64,000 nucleotides of DNA from Ustilago trichophora (taxonomy: Eukaryota > Basidiomycota > Ustilaginomycetes > Ustilaginales > Ustilaginaceae): the NCBI GenBank assembly GCA_900323505.1, contig OOIN01000002.1, positions 2,108,001 to 2,172,000 on the forward strand. The letters run 5' to 3'. The position numbers were made by a program, and so were the translations under genes. Under the pieces are notes generated by a model. The model had not been told where the DNA came from, searched no databases, and worked only from the letters and a program-made list of their open reading frames with translations. This document shows positions 37,826 through 48,094 of this stretch, piece by piece. Within the stretch, counting starts at the first letter, position 1; each line of letters begins with the position of its first letter.

Positions 37826-38617
37826 GTTGGATCGGCAGCGCGTTTTGGATTTCTTCTTAGTGATTTTCCTGGCCTGCACAAAACACAAAACGTGCCCATT
37901 GCACAGCGCCTTCTTTCGAGTCAGTCGAAACAATATTCAAGCCACGAAACGGACTTCCGCTTTTGTTGCTTTCTCGCAATCACCAACACAAAGGAAGGAA
38001 GACGATGGCATACACCATTTCCGGTGAACTTTGTTGGCTCGGAATCCTTGTTGTACCAAGAATCACGGAAGATGGCGGCATTGGCTTTCCGAATCGAATG
38101 AGATTTCTATGCTCGGCATGCTCGGCTTCGAATGAAAAGAAATCAAAGTGACTCGCAGAATGGCGTGCCTGGCTGAGTTGTCGTGATGCGTTAGAGTAAA
38201 CCTTTTGGGTTCGGCGTCGATTTTGGTCTCACAAAAAAAGCTCCACATCACCTGCACTGAGCAAAAGGGTCTCGAAAAGAGGACCGCTTCGGCCGTTCCA
38301 TGACCCCACCGGCCTTGGTGATCCTTTTCACACAGCTTGCTTGGTGCTTTGATACCAACGTGATAGTGTGTTGTTCACCCTGTTTGCCAATCAGCAGGGT
38401 CAGATGTTGTTGTTCGGGCCGGTTCACACAATGCCGTCCAGAGTGGTGTGGGATGCCGAAGAAACCATCTGACGAAAGCCAAGGCCAAAGCCTTTGCCTG
38501 GGCATCATCGGAGGATGGAGTCATTCGCCGAGAGGGTCGTCAGCAAAACTTGAAGCGGCAGTGCAAAATCGGTCCCTTTCTTGCGTCACTTTAGGGCACA
38601 CTCCGATCCCTCGATCC

Positions 38618-38712
38618 AATAAAAATAAAACTTAAAAAATAGAAATATAAAAACAATAATCCAGGGCCCTTTTATTTTATTTTATTTTAAAAAATAACAA
38701 TAATTAAAACGT
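38618..38712. other. AT-rich island with TTTTA pentamers
   Basis: About 95 bp that is nearly all A and T apart from a short GC patch (CCAGGGCCC), inside a roughly half-GC region. It includes four TTTTA units at 38670-38689. It could be a replication origin, a scaffold-attachment element or simple sequence; the function is unknown. Confidence 0.6.
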
Positions 38713-38957
38713 CTTACTCTTCTGTTTCGCCTCTCTCTGTTGGCTGTACGCCTCGAGTCCCGCCTAACCCCCCGTCTGTATTCTTGCAGCTATTGACAGC
38801 TCGTCTTTACCCAACGTGCAACCCCTATGAAGAATGGTGTGACTCAGTTGCGTGCGTGCAGCCCGCCCCTCAACAGCTTCTTGACGCTTGCGTGCTGCCA
38901 TTGCTGATCATCGTTTACGTCCGCTTTACAGTGGTCACGCTGAGCCCTACAGGTGAC

Positions 38958-38987
38958 TACTGTACTGTACTGTACTGTACTGTACTG
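38958..38987. repeat. TACTG pentamer array, six units
   Basis: Six perfect TACTG units followed by a partial seventh. It is the longest 5-bp array of this motif in the window and lies about 740 bp upstream of the Ecl1-like start. Confidence 0.9.
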
Positions 38988-39728
38988 TACTACTCTGCTG
39001 CCCTCGATGCCGTCGATGAGCGGCCATCTTTCATCACTTTTTCCGTTGGACCCGCCTCTCACCGCTATTACCTTAACCCCTTCCAAAAGATCCCTCTCAG
39101 AACCAACTCTCAATAACGCTACCCAACCTATTCTTCCATCATTCACCTTTGCAACATCCTTCCCGATAAGCACCTACCTGCGCTTTGTTCTCTAGCGACC
39201 TATTGCTCTTGACATTGTATTCTGCAACGCCTTTCTGCGATACTGGCACCGCTCTTTCTCCAAAGTCACGTCAACTTGATCTACATTAGCTGCTCCACTG
39301 CACGCACGCTTCCACCGCTCTTGTTGCTCGAACCTCATCTGCACGCTCGCCATACATCACATCACAACGCCACAATCACCAACCCTTTCAGTTGTGATCA
39401 TTCAGAGTCATACTGTGATCATATCAACCAACCACTCTCACTCACTCGCAGCTATCACACTCCCTGCACTTGGCTCCCATCCTTCCTTCATATTAAGACC
39501 AACTGCTCAGCCAATTCCAACCACCACCCTCCAATCTTGTCCTTCCTCCATATTCTTACCGACAATCTCCAGTGCCTGCCTCAGCCTCATCAGCTCCACC
39601 TGATCATCACAGCCATCTGCCTCTCACCCAAACATCTGCAGGTCCTCTAGCTGCTGCTACACGGCTCTGAGCGATCCTTTCCACCATCGTCGGACTCGTA
39701 CTGGCGGGCCTTCACAGTAGTTGACAAC

Positions 39729-41678
39729 ATGGCCGGCATTTACCGACGTTCACTCGCCCGCGTTGGGCGCAAAGAGAGCGAAATCTCAGAGATCCGCACC
39801 ACCCCCGCCGACGAGCTTTCTTCATGGCTTGGCGATGACGTCTGCACTAACTGCGGTGCCTCGACAGCCCATGGCAAGCTTTTCTGCTCTGAGGCTTGCA
39901 AGCTCGCCGACGCCAGAGAGGTTGCTCAGGCTTCTCTTGTAGAGAGCCTCGCATCCCCCATCCCCAAGTCAGACGAGTTCGCCAGGCTGGATGATGGCCC
40001 CAAGTTCCGTTACCCCTGCCCTCCTTCCCCCAGCCTGCTCGCTCAGATGTCGGCTCCGCTTCGTACCACCTATCTCACATCGCCCGCTCTCGCAGCGTAC
40101 CAGAGCTCGCTACCAGTCTCGAGGGGCCGCCTCAGTCTCGCCTCGTCCACATCCAATGAGGCAGGCGCCAGCGAGTCGCGACACACCAAGAAGCGAAGCA
40201 GCTCCCAATCCACCTTCTCCTCCATCTCCGAATCCAACGGCAGCCATAGCGCATTTGCGAGCACCGACCCCTCGACACCTTCGCCAGCTTATGGTCCCAC
40301 CGAAGACGAGTCGAGCGACCTCGATGCTCACGACTTCCAGCTTCCTCCTTCCATCAGTACCGCAAGCTCGGTCATGCTTCGCAAGAGCTCCAAGTCGTCG
40401 GCCTCTCCGTTCTCATCCGCATCGCAAGCAGCACCTCGTCCCATCAACGCCGATGGCCGCACTCCAAAGTCACCCCTCTGGTACGCACGTCGACCCAGCA
40501 ACACCAACTCGCGCGGTAGCTGGTACACTTCGCCTGCCATCACCGCCACCACCATGGTCACGGCTACTAGCCAGGATCACCGCGCCATTGCACCCTCCTC
40601 ATCGGACACGCGCTCGCGCTCCACCGAAGTCGAGGCCACCCTGACGCGCAGGGCTGCCAAGGACATCCTCTCCCAGGCATTTCCTTCGGCATCCACTTCG
40701 ACCGCTGGCACCAGCCAGGGCAAGACCTTTGCCGTTTGTCGAGGACGCTCCGAACAGATCGAGACCCGATCGCCTCCTCCTGTCCATTCGGTTGCCTCGT
40801 CCGCCGGCAAGACGCTCCGTGGAGCCAGTCCTCTCAGCTCGCGAGCCTTCAGCCCTCGTAGCACCGAGCTTGGCTGCGACCGATGCCGCACCATCTCGAA
40901 CCTCTCGGGCGAGCACAACGTCTATGGCAGCAGTCTTATTTCGTCCAACTCGCGCGGTATCTCTACGTCACCACGCCTAGAGGCCGATGAGCGCTATCGC
41001 AGCATGAGGCAGTACCACAAGCACTCGCACAGCGCTGCCGCCGGCCTCTTCTTCACACACATGGCCTTACGAGACTCGCTCAACGACGAGGCGGCACCAG
41101 TCCCTGAGTCTATTGAGCGCTCAGGCCGCCGCACCGAGTCATTCCGTCACAGGAGCCAACGCTCAGCAGTGATCGAGGATGGCCAGCAAGATGTGCGCGC
41201 CACTCCTCCTCGTGGCCGATCCAAGGCTCGCGGCAGGAGCTCGCACCGTCGAAGTCCTAGCCCGCCCCGTGCAGCGGCTCGTCGCGATTCGGTTCATCCC
41301 GAGGCTCGCGAGACCTCGCCTGCGCCCATCTCGCCCCGCTCGCAACCCATCTCTATTTCGATGATGGCTCGCGACGCTCGCCGCTCCAGCAACGAGGACG
41401 CCTATCACCACGACGAGGAGCTGCGTTCTGCACTGCCACAACGTCCCTCGCCCCTCGCGCTCATCTCTGAGAAGGAGGTCATAGCCAATGCCGTTGCTCC
41501 TACTCGCACCGAAGATGAATCGCGAGCTCGAGGCCGTGGGCGCAGCACCCGTCGTGGTCGAGGCTCGCAAGAACGCAGCTCCACCTCTCGCTCGCGCTCG
41601 CGCTGGATTCAGCCCGACTGTGAAGTATCGTGGGCAGGCTATGGCCACCGCGCATCCGACCGGGGCGAAGTCGAACCC

Positions 41679-41716
<38 letters not shown>

Positions 41717-41885
41717 GCGAATTGCCCGCCGCGCCCGCGCAATCGAGTTCACTGATCCCGGCTTTGACGATGTAGACCTCGAACTCGACGGCGATGACGA
41801 GTGCGAAGAGTCGCAGTCTCTGTCCTCTGGCGGTAGCTTCGAATCTTCTGCTCTTTCCCGCGGCCGAACAAGCCTCCGTGCCTGA
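39729..41885 (+). CDS. Ecl1-like zinc-binding (life-span regulatory factor type) protein with polyQ
   Basis: A 718-aa protein that is almost entirely disordered. Near the N-terminus is a CxxC-x10-CxxxC cluster (CTNCGASTAHGKLFCSEAC, Cys39/42/53/57), resembling the short Ecl1/LSR-factor domain of ascomycetes. That domain is tied to stationary-phase survival and nutrient signalling. The rest is Ser/Arg/Pro-rich with RGRS- and SRSRS-type stretches (residues about 490-640), a tract of eleven glutamines from pure CAG codons (41682-41714) and an acidic C-terminus (FDDVDLELDGDDECEE). The start ATG ends a CU-rich leader. The Ecl1 assignment rests on the cysteine pattern only. Confidence 0.65.
41682..41714 (+). 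repeat. (CAG)11 coding microsatellite
   Basis: Eleven pure CAG codons inside the Ecl1-like gene. Uninterrupted triplets are prone to length change, so the tract is likely variable between strains. Confidence 0.95.
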
Positions 41886-42490
41886 AAAACCCCCAAAAGA
41901 AGCCTTTGACGTTGAACACTTTTTAGCAAAGTGTCTCCGAAGTCCTTCCCTCTTTGAGATCTCAACGATCTTTTCCTTTTGTTTCTCAAAATAGCATTCC
42001 CAGTTTTAACGCTCAACTCTTAATCACTCACATAGGAACCTGCTCCACCCCCTCTCACTGCATTATCTCGCACCTCTCTCATGTACTACCATCACACCCA
42101 AAAAGATGTTCTCAGCAAACAAAGTCACCGCATCCAACATGCCCCCCGCTGCTCCTCATTCGGGCATTAAGTCTTAACTTGCCTTGCAGTCATTCTTAAA
42201 AAACTGACATGGATAACAGCTTTTTTTTTTTTTTTCTGTGCGTGCGTGCGGGCGTGTTTGTTGCTCTCTCTCTTCTTGTGGTCTTATTTTGCTGAGCTGA
42301 GGCAGCGTGGTTTGATGCAATGGCGATTATGTCAGACTGTTGGGGGTCGTATGTTTTCCATGGGGTCAAAATTAGATTCAAGAACGAGCAAGATAGTAGA
42401 GATACAACACTGAAGAAGCGACGAAGACTGCGAGAGTGGGATGAGAAGCTTGAGTGTGAGTCTGAATGTGAGTGGTCGTGGGTATAAAAT
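41886..42490. other. Convergent intergenic region
   Basis: 3' ends of the Ecl1-like gene (+) and the 1263-aa protein gene (-). It contains a T15 run at 42221-42235 and a GTGC-rich stretch after it. No gene is seen. Confidence 0.45.
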
Positions 42491-45400
42491 TTAAAACGCA
42501 TCCGGTCGGACCAGAAACCAAACCACCTGCAAAGGGGCTATCAACAGCAACAATGCACAACCTAGCAACTGAGAGATCGCATACACCACCAACTGCGCTA
42601 CAAAGGCGGAAACTCCATTGACCCTGACATAACCTCTCCACAGGTCGAGCAATGTCACGTTGTGGAAGTTGAGTGCGGTTGGAGAAGGTAGTGGCGGATA
42701 GGCGCGCGTCCAGTGGTGTAGAATCGGGATGCGTAGGAGAGGCGTGAGGTGCGGGTCGCTAGCGACTGCGTTCCACTCAACCGTTGTTGAAGAGGGCTGG
42801 TAAAGAAAGCGCAGCTCGGAAGGGTTGGGGGAAAACATCCGTAAACGAGCAGCTTTTTGCTCGGCCAGGGCCATCAGCCACGCCATCAGGGCACATTGGG
42901 CTATGATCAAGAAGAATACCAGCCAGCGCGGCATGCTTTTCCTCCTCATGACCTTTTCTTCTGGCAAAGCAGCCGACGATGTAGCAACGGACAAGATGGA
43001 GGAGTCGCCGGCAGCTACCCTAGAGGACTGGAGCTGCACAATGCGATCGGCGAGGCTCGCAAGCGCAGTCATGACTTCCCCTTTCAACTCCTCCGCCCGC
43101 CTCCTATCCTCCTCCAATTCCGTCTCCGTCTCCGTCTCCGCCACCGCCTCTCTCTGCAACTCTCCCAGCCGCCCCGACTTACCCTCAATTGATTCTCCTT
43201 TGTCACCGCGAGACTCCGCTATACGCTCACTGACCCCGCCCAAGCGCTGCCCGAACAACTGCATCCGTCTCACTCGACCAGCATGTGCCTCGTTGACCTG
43301 TTGCAAGATGCGCCCGATCGTATTGTGTACACCTTCGTTTCCGGGGCGGTTCTCATTGGCGGCAGTGTTGGATTTGGTCTCAATAGATCCGCTCGAATCG
43401 TCCGAGGAACCAGCGTGGAATTGACCAAAGTGTTCTCGGCCCAAATTGACTGGTCGTGGAGATCTTGGCGAGTTGCGAGGATCATCTGGTGGCAACATCC
43501 CCGCACTTGGATTGCTAGCTGGATGCAAGGGCGGTGGGGTAGACTCGCGTGGGATGTGCAAGCTCGTCGAGTCGATGGTGGGGTCGGGAAAGAGGCCAAA
43601 GGGTCCACCTGGTCCTGGAGAAGGAGGTTGATCTTGTGGTTTGGGAAGCGGGAGAACGCGAGTGACCTTGGGACTGGGCTTGATCACATGCCTAGAGTAC
43701 TTCTTAACTGGCGTTGGTGCGTATGCTCCCGGAAAGTGAAGGCTTTGAGAGAAGGATGCAGCCGCGGAAGCGAACATTGAGTCGTTGGCTGTCGTTTGCA
43801 ATGTTGCGACGGCTGGTGTATGCGGTTTGCTTGGCGTATCTGTTTTCTCCGACTTTGCCGGCGGCTCGCGGCGCTGTGGCTGTTCCTCGAAGGAGGTCTC
43901 GGATTTTGAATCGAAAGTGCCTCCTTCTACCGCCGCTGTGTGGGTTGGTGTGAGCAGCGCCGGAGCGGAAGCAGAGGCCAGCACCTCTGGAATAGTAACC
44001 TGGTTAGCAGGCAACAACAACCTCGACACGGCCGCTTCACGAGAAGTATCTTCTTCGTCGTGGTGCGTCCCACTGTCGTCCCACGATCCGGAATCCGATC
44101 TGTAATCGGGTCTGGGGCTGAAGCGCACACTATGTCCCCGTCGAGCGGCGCTAAACTGCGGCAGAGTCTTCTTCTTTGCCGACGAGAGGATGCCTATGGG
44201 TGTTTGGGGGAAGACATCTGGTTGACCATCGACTTTTGCTTGCTCAAGTTTTGCGTCATCTCCTTGGCGAATAGGTGTAGATTCTTCAGGAGCCTGACGA
44301 AGCACTTGATTCAGCCGTTGTCTAGCCAGTCCGAGCGAAGCGGGCGGCAGTCGGGCGGCGACGCTGACCGTGTTTGTGTTCTGCCTCCGGTGTGCGTTTT
44401 TGCGTGGGGATGAGGCTGGGCTGGAGAAATCAGAGACGCTGCGGACTGGGGATAGATCGAGAGCCATTGGCTGGGAAGAGAATGCAAAGGCAGATGTGTT
44501 TCGTGTCAGAGGTGTGGTGGGGAGTGCTGTTACCGCTTCCGGCTCTTTCTCTACCACTTGAGGCTTCGCTTCGATGTTGGATGGTTGTTTAATTCCATCA
44601 CTGTCTGCATCGAGTTCGTCATCTTCGGCCAGGGTTTCTGGAATCCGTCCAGCCGCCTCCTCTCCCAAATGGCGGGGCTGCACATCGGCAGCCGCGCTCT
44701 CGTCCACCTTTGGCGAGCCGGGGCTGGACAGCAACGGAGAGGCACTGATCGCACTCGAAACTGGCGACCAGGACGGGGTAGCTCGCGAGACTATAGACTG
44801 GTACACCGTTGTGCTGTTGTTCGAGATCATCGACTGGTATGCCGTCGTGTTATTGTTGGTCTGGCTGAGTGGGGTATCCGGCACGGTATATGCTGACCCT
44901 GGACTGTCAAATTGAGAGCTCGACGCTGATGTTCTTCGTCGAGAAGGAACACCAAAAGCTCGTGCCGCCCGCTCACGTTCCCTTCGAGCCTGTTTCTCCT
45001 GCCACTGCTTGCGCTCCTCGGCTGCCCTTGCTTCCCGTTCTTTCTGCATTGATTCAAAAACCGCAGCGATGCTTTTGCGGCTAGGGGTGGCCTTGAGTGG
45101 GCTTGAGAACCGGGGGCTGGCATGCTCGTCGGCCAGCTTGGACTCGGGTGTGCGTCCAGAGATGGATGCCTCTGACGCTGGGGATGGGCGTTTTGTTGAG
45201 CGTGGCGGTGAGGTTGTGGCCTCGGGTGGCAAGTCTAGCTTGGATGGTGATCGTCGGTCAACGTTGGGTTGGGAGAGAGATGAACGGCGAGCAGTCCATC
45301 TCGCCATGGATTCTGCCCTTTGCTGCGCTGCAGCAGCTTGATCCGCATCGCTGTCAGCATCAGAGTCATTGCTCTCCAGCGTGTCGAGACCTCTCTGCAG

Positions 45401-46282
45401 CTGGTCGAAGGAGCGTTGATGTGTTGATGCTGTTGGAGACCGAGTGCTGCCTTTGCTCCTAGCAGACCTTGGGACGAGGATGGGATCCTTTTCAAAGTCA
45501 CGCCCCTGCGAGCGAGGTTCAGACTGCGAATGGGACGAGGATTGCAAGTTGTCTATTTGGCGATTGCTGACAGTGAGGTTGTCATTGAGGTGCATGTCGT
45601 CGTTATCGCGACTAAGCATGTCTGGTGCTGGGTTTGGTATTGGATCTGACGCCCGCTGTCTCATCGGATGCATCCCGACGGAGAGGGATCCAGAGTCGGA
45701 AGCGGATGAAGAAGAGCCGACGACACGACGACACAAGCCGAGATCGATGTCCTGATCTGAACAGCGACAATCATCCGGACACAGCTGCCGTACTGGCCTC
45801 GCTCTTGTCAGACTCGAGTCGACACTCCGCCTCCCTGACTCGTTGCTAAGACGTCCTGCTGCCGGCTGTCTGCTGTTTCGGGAAGCGGCTCGATTGGGAA
45901 GCGGAGAGAGTTGTATTGATGGAAGCGTGCCAATTTCATCTAATGCCGAAAGCGTCGGTGTTGCTCTTGCGCCGCGGCTGATAGTTGCTGAATCAAGCGA
46001 GCTATTGCTGGATTCGCTCCTTACCTCCCAAGGCCGATAGTCAGACGTGCTCTCTGCATTGACGAGCGTGCTGCTCGATGTCGAGATGGCATCCGGCTGC
46101 CTTGTTGTATTGTTGTTGTTGAATATGCCGTTGCGGGTATAACTAAGATCGTTGCTCGCTCGAGCGCGTCGATTCAGAAAAGGACTGTGCAAAGGTTTGG
46201 TCGATGATGAACCAAAGGTGCTGCGGAAGGGCGAGGATGCCGTAGCTTCATCCCGGGTAAAAGAGCGTGCTGGTGATGTCAT
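42491..46282 (-). CDS. Large disordered protein with C-terminal membrane segments, unknown function
   Basis: A 1263-aa single-exon product. Roughly the first 1000 residues are Ser/Pro/Arg-rich with many SP and TP sites (SPFRSTFGSSS, RRSPSKLDLPPEATTSPP), pointing to heavy phosphorylation. A Glu/Arg-rich coiled-coil stretch with RAAEERKQWQEKQARRERE lies around residue 430, and another with ETETETELEEDRRRAEELK near 1050. The end holds a hydrophobic helix (about 1119-1140, LVFFLIIAQCALMAWLMAL) and a longer hydrophobic region at about 1226-1257, then LVRPDAF. The layout suggests a cytoplasmic or nucleoplasmic arm anchored in ER or nuclear-envelope membrane. I do not recognise a family. The first in-frame ATG is at 46282 (MTSPARSF). 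Confidence 0.8.
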   Translation of the reverse strand: MTSPARSFTRDEATASSPFRSTFGSSSTKPLHSPFLNRRARASNDLSYTRNGIFNNNNTTRQPDAISTSSSTLVNAESTSDYRPWEVRSESSNSSLDSATISRGARATPTLSALDEIGTLPSIQLSPLPNRAASRNSRQPAAGRLSNESGRRSVDSSLTRARPVRQLCPDDCRCSDQDIDLGLCRRVVGSSSSASDSGSLSVGMHPMRQRASDPIPNPAPDMLSRDNDDMHLNDNLTVSNRQIDNLQSSSHSQSEPRSQGRDFEKDPILVPRSARSKGSTRSPTASTHQRSFDQLQRGLDTLESNDSDADSDADQAAAAQQRAESMARWTARRSSLSQPNVDRRSPSKLDLPPEATTSPPRSTKRPSPASEASISGRTPESKLADEHASPRFSSPLKATPSRKSIAAVFESMQKEREARAAEERKQWQEKQARRERERAARAFGVPSRRRTSASSSQFDSPGSAYTVPDTPLSQTNNNTTAYQSMISNNSTTVYQSIVSRATPSWSPVSSAISASPLLSSPGSPKVDESAAADVQPRHLGEEAAGRIPETLAEDDELDADSDGIKQPSNIEAKPQVVEKEPEAVTALPTTPLTRNTSAFAFSSQPMALDLSPVRSVSDFSSPASSPRKNAHRRQNTNTVSVAARLPPASLGLARQRLNQVLRQAPEESTPIRQGDDAKLEQAKVDGQPDVFPQTPIGILSSAKKKTLPQFSAARRGHSVRFSPRPDYRSDSGSWDDSGTHHDEEDTSREAAVSRLLLPANQVTIPEVLASASAPALLTPTHTAAVEGGTFDSKSETSFEEQPQRREPPAKSEKTDTPSKPHTPAVATLQTTANDSMFASAAASFSQSLHFPGAYAPTPVKKYSRHVIKPSPKVTRVLPLPKPQDQPPSPGPGGPFGLFPDPTIDSTSLHIPRESTPPPLHPASNPSAGMLPPDDPRNSPRSPRPVNLGREHFGQFHAGSSDDSSGSIETKSNTAANENRPGNEGVHNTIGRILQQVNEAHAGRVRRMQLFGQRLGGVSERIAESRGDKGESIEGKSGRLGELQREAVAETETETELEEDRRRAEELKGEVMTALASLADRIVQLQSSRVAAGDSSILSVATSSAALPEEKVMRRKSMPRWLVFFLIIAQCALMAWLMALAEQKAARLRMFSPNPSELRFLYQPSSTTVEWNAVASDPHLTPLLRIPILHHWTRAYPPLPSPTALNFHNVTLLDLWRGYVRVNGVSAFVAQLVVYAISQLLGCALLLLIAPLQVVWFLVRPDAF

Positions 46283-48094
46283 TGACGACAAAAATGGAAT
46301 ACTATGACTGTTGATGCTTCCTGTGTATTGTGCTGCAAGTAGAAGGGTGTGTGCGTGGGTTCGAGAAGATCCTGTCTATTGATGTGACTGCATCCATGGT
46401 GATGTTCACAACCTTCTTGATGGCATCCTCTAACGGTCCGAAGCGTCCGCACTTAAAAATGTAGAGTGAGGAAAGATGGATCGGCAGAATGAGGATGCTC
46501 GATGATAGGTGTTCGTGCAGCTGCTGCTTTGGATGACCTCGACCCCAGGTTTGGAGATATACGACGAGTTTGATGGTGTTGAACTCGCGTTAACACGCTT
46601 TGCCGACGTGCACGCGCTGCAGGGCGCAACTTGAATCCAAAAAAAGTTTATCGAGACACGGCTGAAACGCGCGTGCTGTCTTTGACAACGTGTTGAGAGG
46701 GTGCATCGGCCAATTGGATCACCCGATGCCCCGATAGGGGAAGCTCTTGATTTGGTGGGCGTTGGCAGCAACAGATGTGACAGCGCTAGATGATGACGAT
46801 CACCAGTCTCACCTTTCCTCGATATAGAAGCGGAAGGATCTTACACTGTATTGCTACATGGCTTTGCTCTGGCGACAGGATGGGCTGTCGAAATATGCTC
46901 GGAGATGACCGAAAGTCGAGCCTTGTCTGACAGCGACGGCCGAGTATCCACGTCCCGTTTTCTCCAAAAAAAGAGCTCGGCGTTGTCCGAGGGCTGTTTC
47001 TGCTTGGTCCAGTCCATCAACTAGACCGGCAAACAGCACAATTTCCATGCTGATGTCAAGCAAGCATCAACTCACAACGCTCGACTACACAGTAAAATCG
47101 GGAGCCAGTGGGTCTGATTCCGAGAGTCAACGAAATTTTGACGCCAAATGAGAGCTTATACTTGGACAAACAGAAAAAGTGATAGCCGGAGACGCAAGCT
47201 TTCAATCGTGTAGCGATGTCGAAAGAGCCATTTACCGGATGGTTGTTGCGGTAAGTTATAATACGAGCGGACAGACAATGGAAGTGGCGGCGTGGGGAGC
47301 GGTTGTGGGTTGGAGGTTGGTGATTCCAGTAAAATTGGAAGCTCAGGACTGCCAGGGTCTTCGGCGATCTCCATGCTCCCTCTTTTTGGGCTTCCTTAGC
47401 TACAAAAGTCCAGCGGCGGTCCACGGCGGTTCTTTGCTGGGTACCGCTTATGCTGCTTCGTCTTGGACTCTTGGTTGTGGAAGGAAGGTACCGGATGAGG
47501 GCTGCTAGTTCGAGGGCAGACACAAGTGCAAATGCAAAGTGTCAGCGGCGACATGAAGCTTCGGCTTGAGCCGTTGCTCGTTGTCGAATGTTGAATAGGA
47601 TTGATTGAGTTTGGCGACTGTGGTCACGCCCTTCAGATGCAGCAATAGCTTTCCATACTCCCCCGCTCCACCTCGAGCTGCATTTCACACACAGAAATTG
47701 TCAAGGTTAAGCGATTTTGCCTCTTGAGATAGGCACGCTGTTCAAAGAAATTCCGCCATCCATCCTTATCGTCCAGTCGTCCCCCACTCAGCTCAAACCC
47801 GCACTCGACCACACTACTCGCAAACCAGCATCTGCTCCTTCCTCACTGCTGCTCTTCATCGCTGTCCTACATAAATATCAGCTGGCATTGCAATCTCGGA
47901 CCGCTGGCTCTCCCTTTTTCTCTACCAACAACGTTTCCCCCCTCTCGCTTCAAGCTCGCTTCCTTCTCCCGCTTTCGAGGTCGCGTATTGTGCACGGACG
48001 TACCTATCCACCCTCCACCATCTCCTCTGCAAAGCTCGATACGAACCCCCAGCAAGTCTATTCACACAGCAGCCATTCGGAACAAATACCAGCT
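46283..48094. promoter_or_regulatory. Divergent upstream region, 1263-aa protein / urate oxidase
   Basis: About 1.8 kb without a recognised gene. The part from about 47640 is CU-rich and stop-free in the uricase frame, but it has no in-frame ATG, so it is taken as leader. A 155-codon frame on the minus strand (47056-47523) has no recognisable motif. Confidence 0.4.

Larger units (their letters stand above)
34040..39728. other. Gene-poor, repeat-rich intergenic block
   Basis: About 5.7 kb without a protein gene I can support, in a window where gaps average under 1 kb. It contains a T-rich tract at 34441-34475, an A24 run at 35616-35639, a T24 run at 37802-37825, several 5-bp tandem arrays (listed separately) and an AT-rich island near 38618-38712. 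From about 39040 to 39728 the + strand is CU-rich and is probably the leader and promoter of the Ecl1-like gene. Open frames here are short and carry low-complexity translations. Confidence 0.5.

Noticed and set aside
32830..39728. Transposon or centromere explanation for the gene-poor block
   Set aside because: No long terminal repeats, inverted repeats, or reverse transcriptase or transposase fragments are visible in any frame.
47717..48094. 126-codon in-frame extension upstream of urate oxidase
   Set aside because: It has no in-frame ATG and is CU-rich, like other leaders here. The conserved enzyme starts after 48095.
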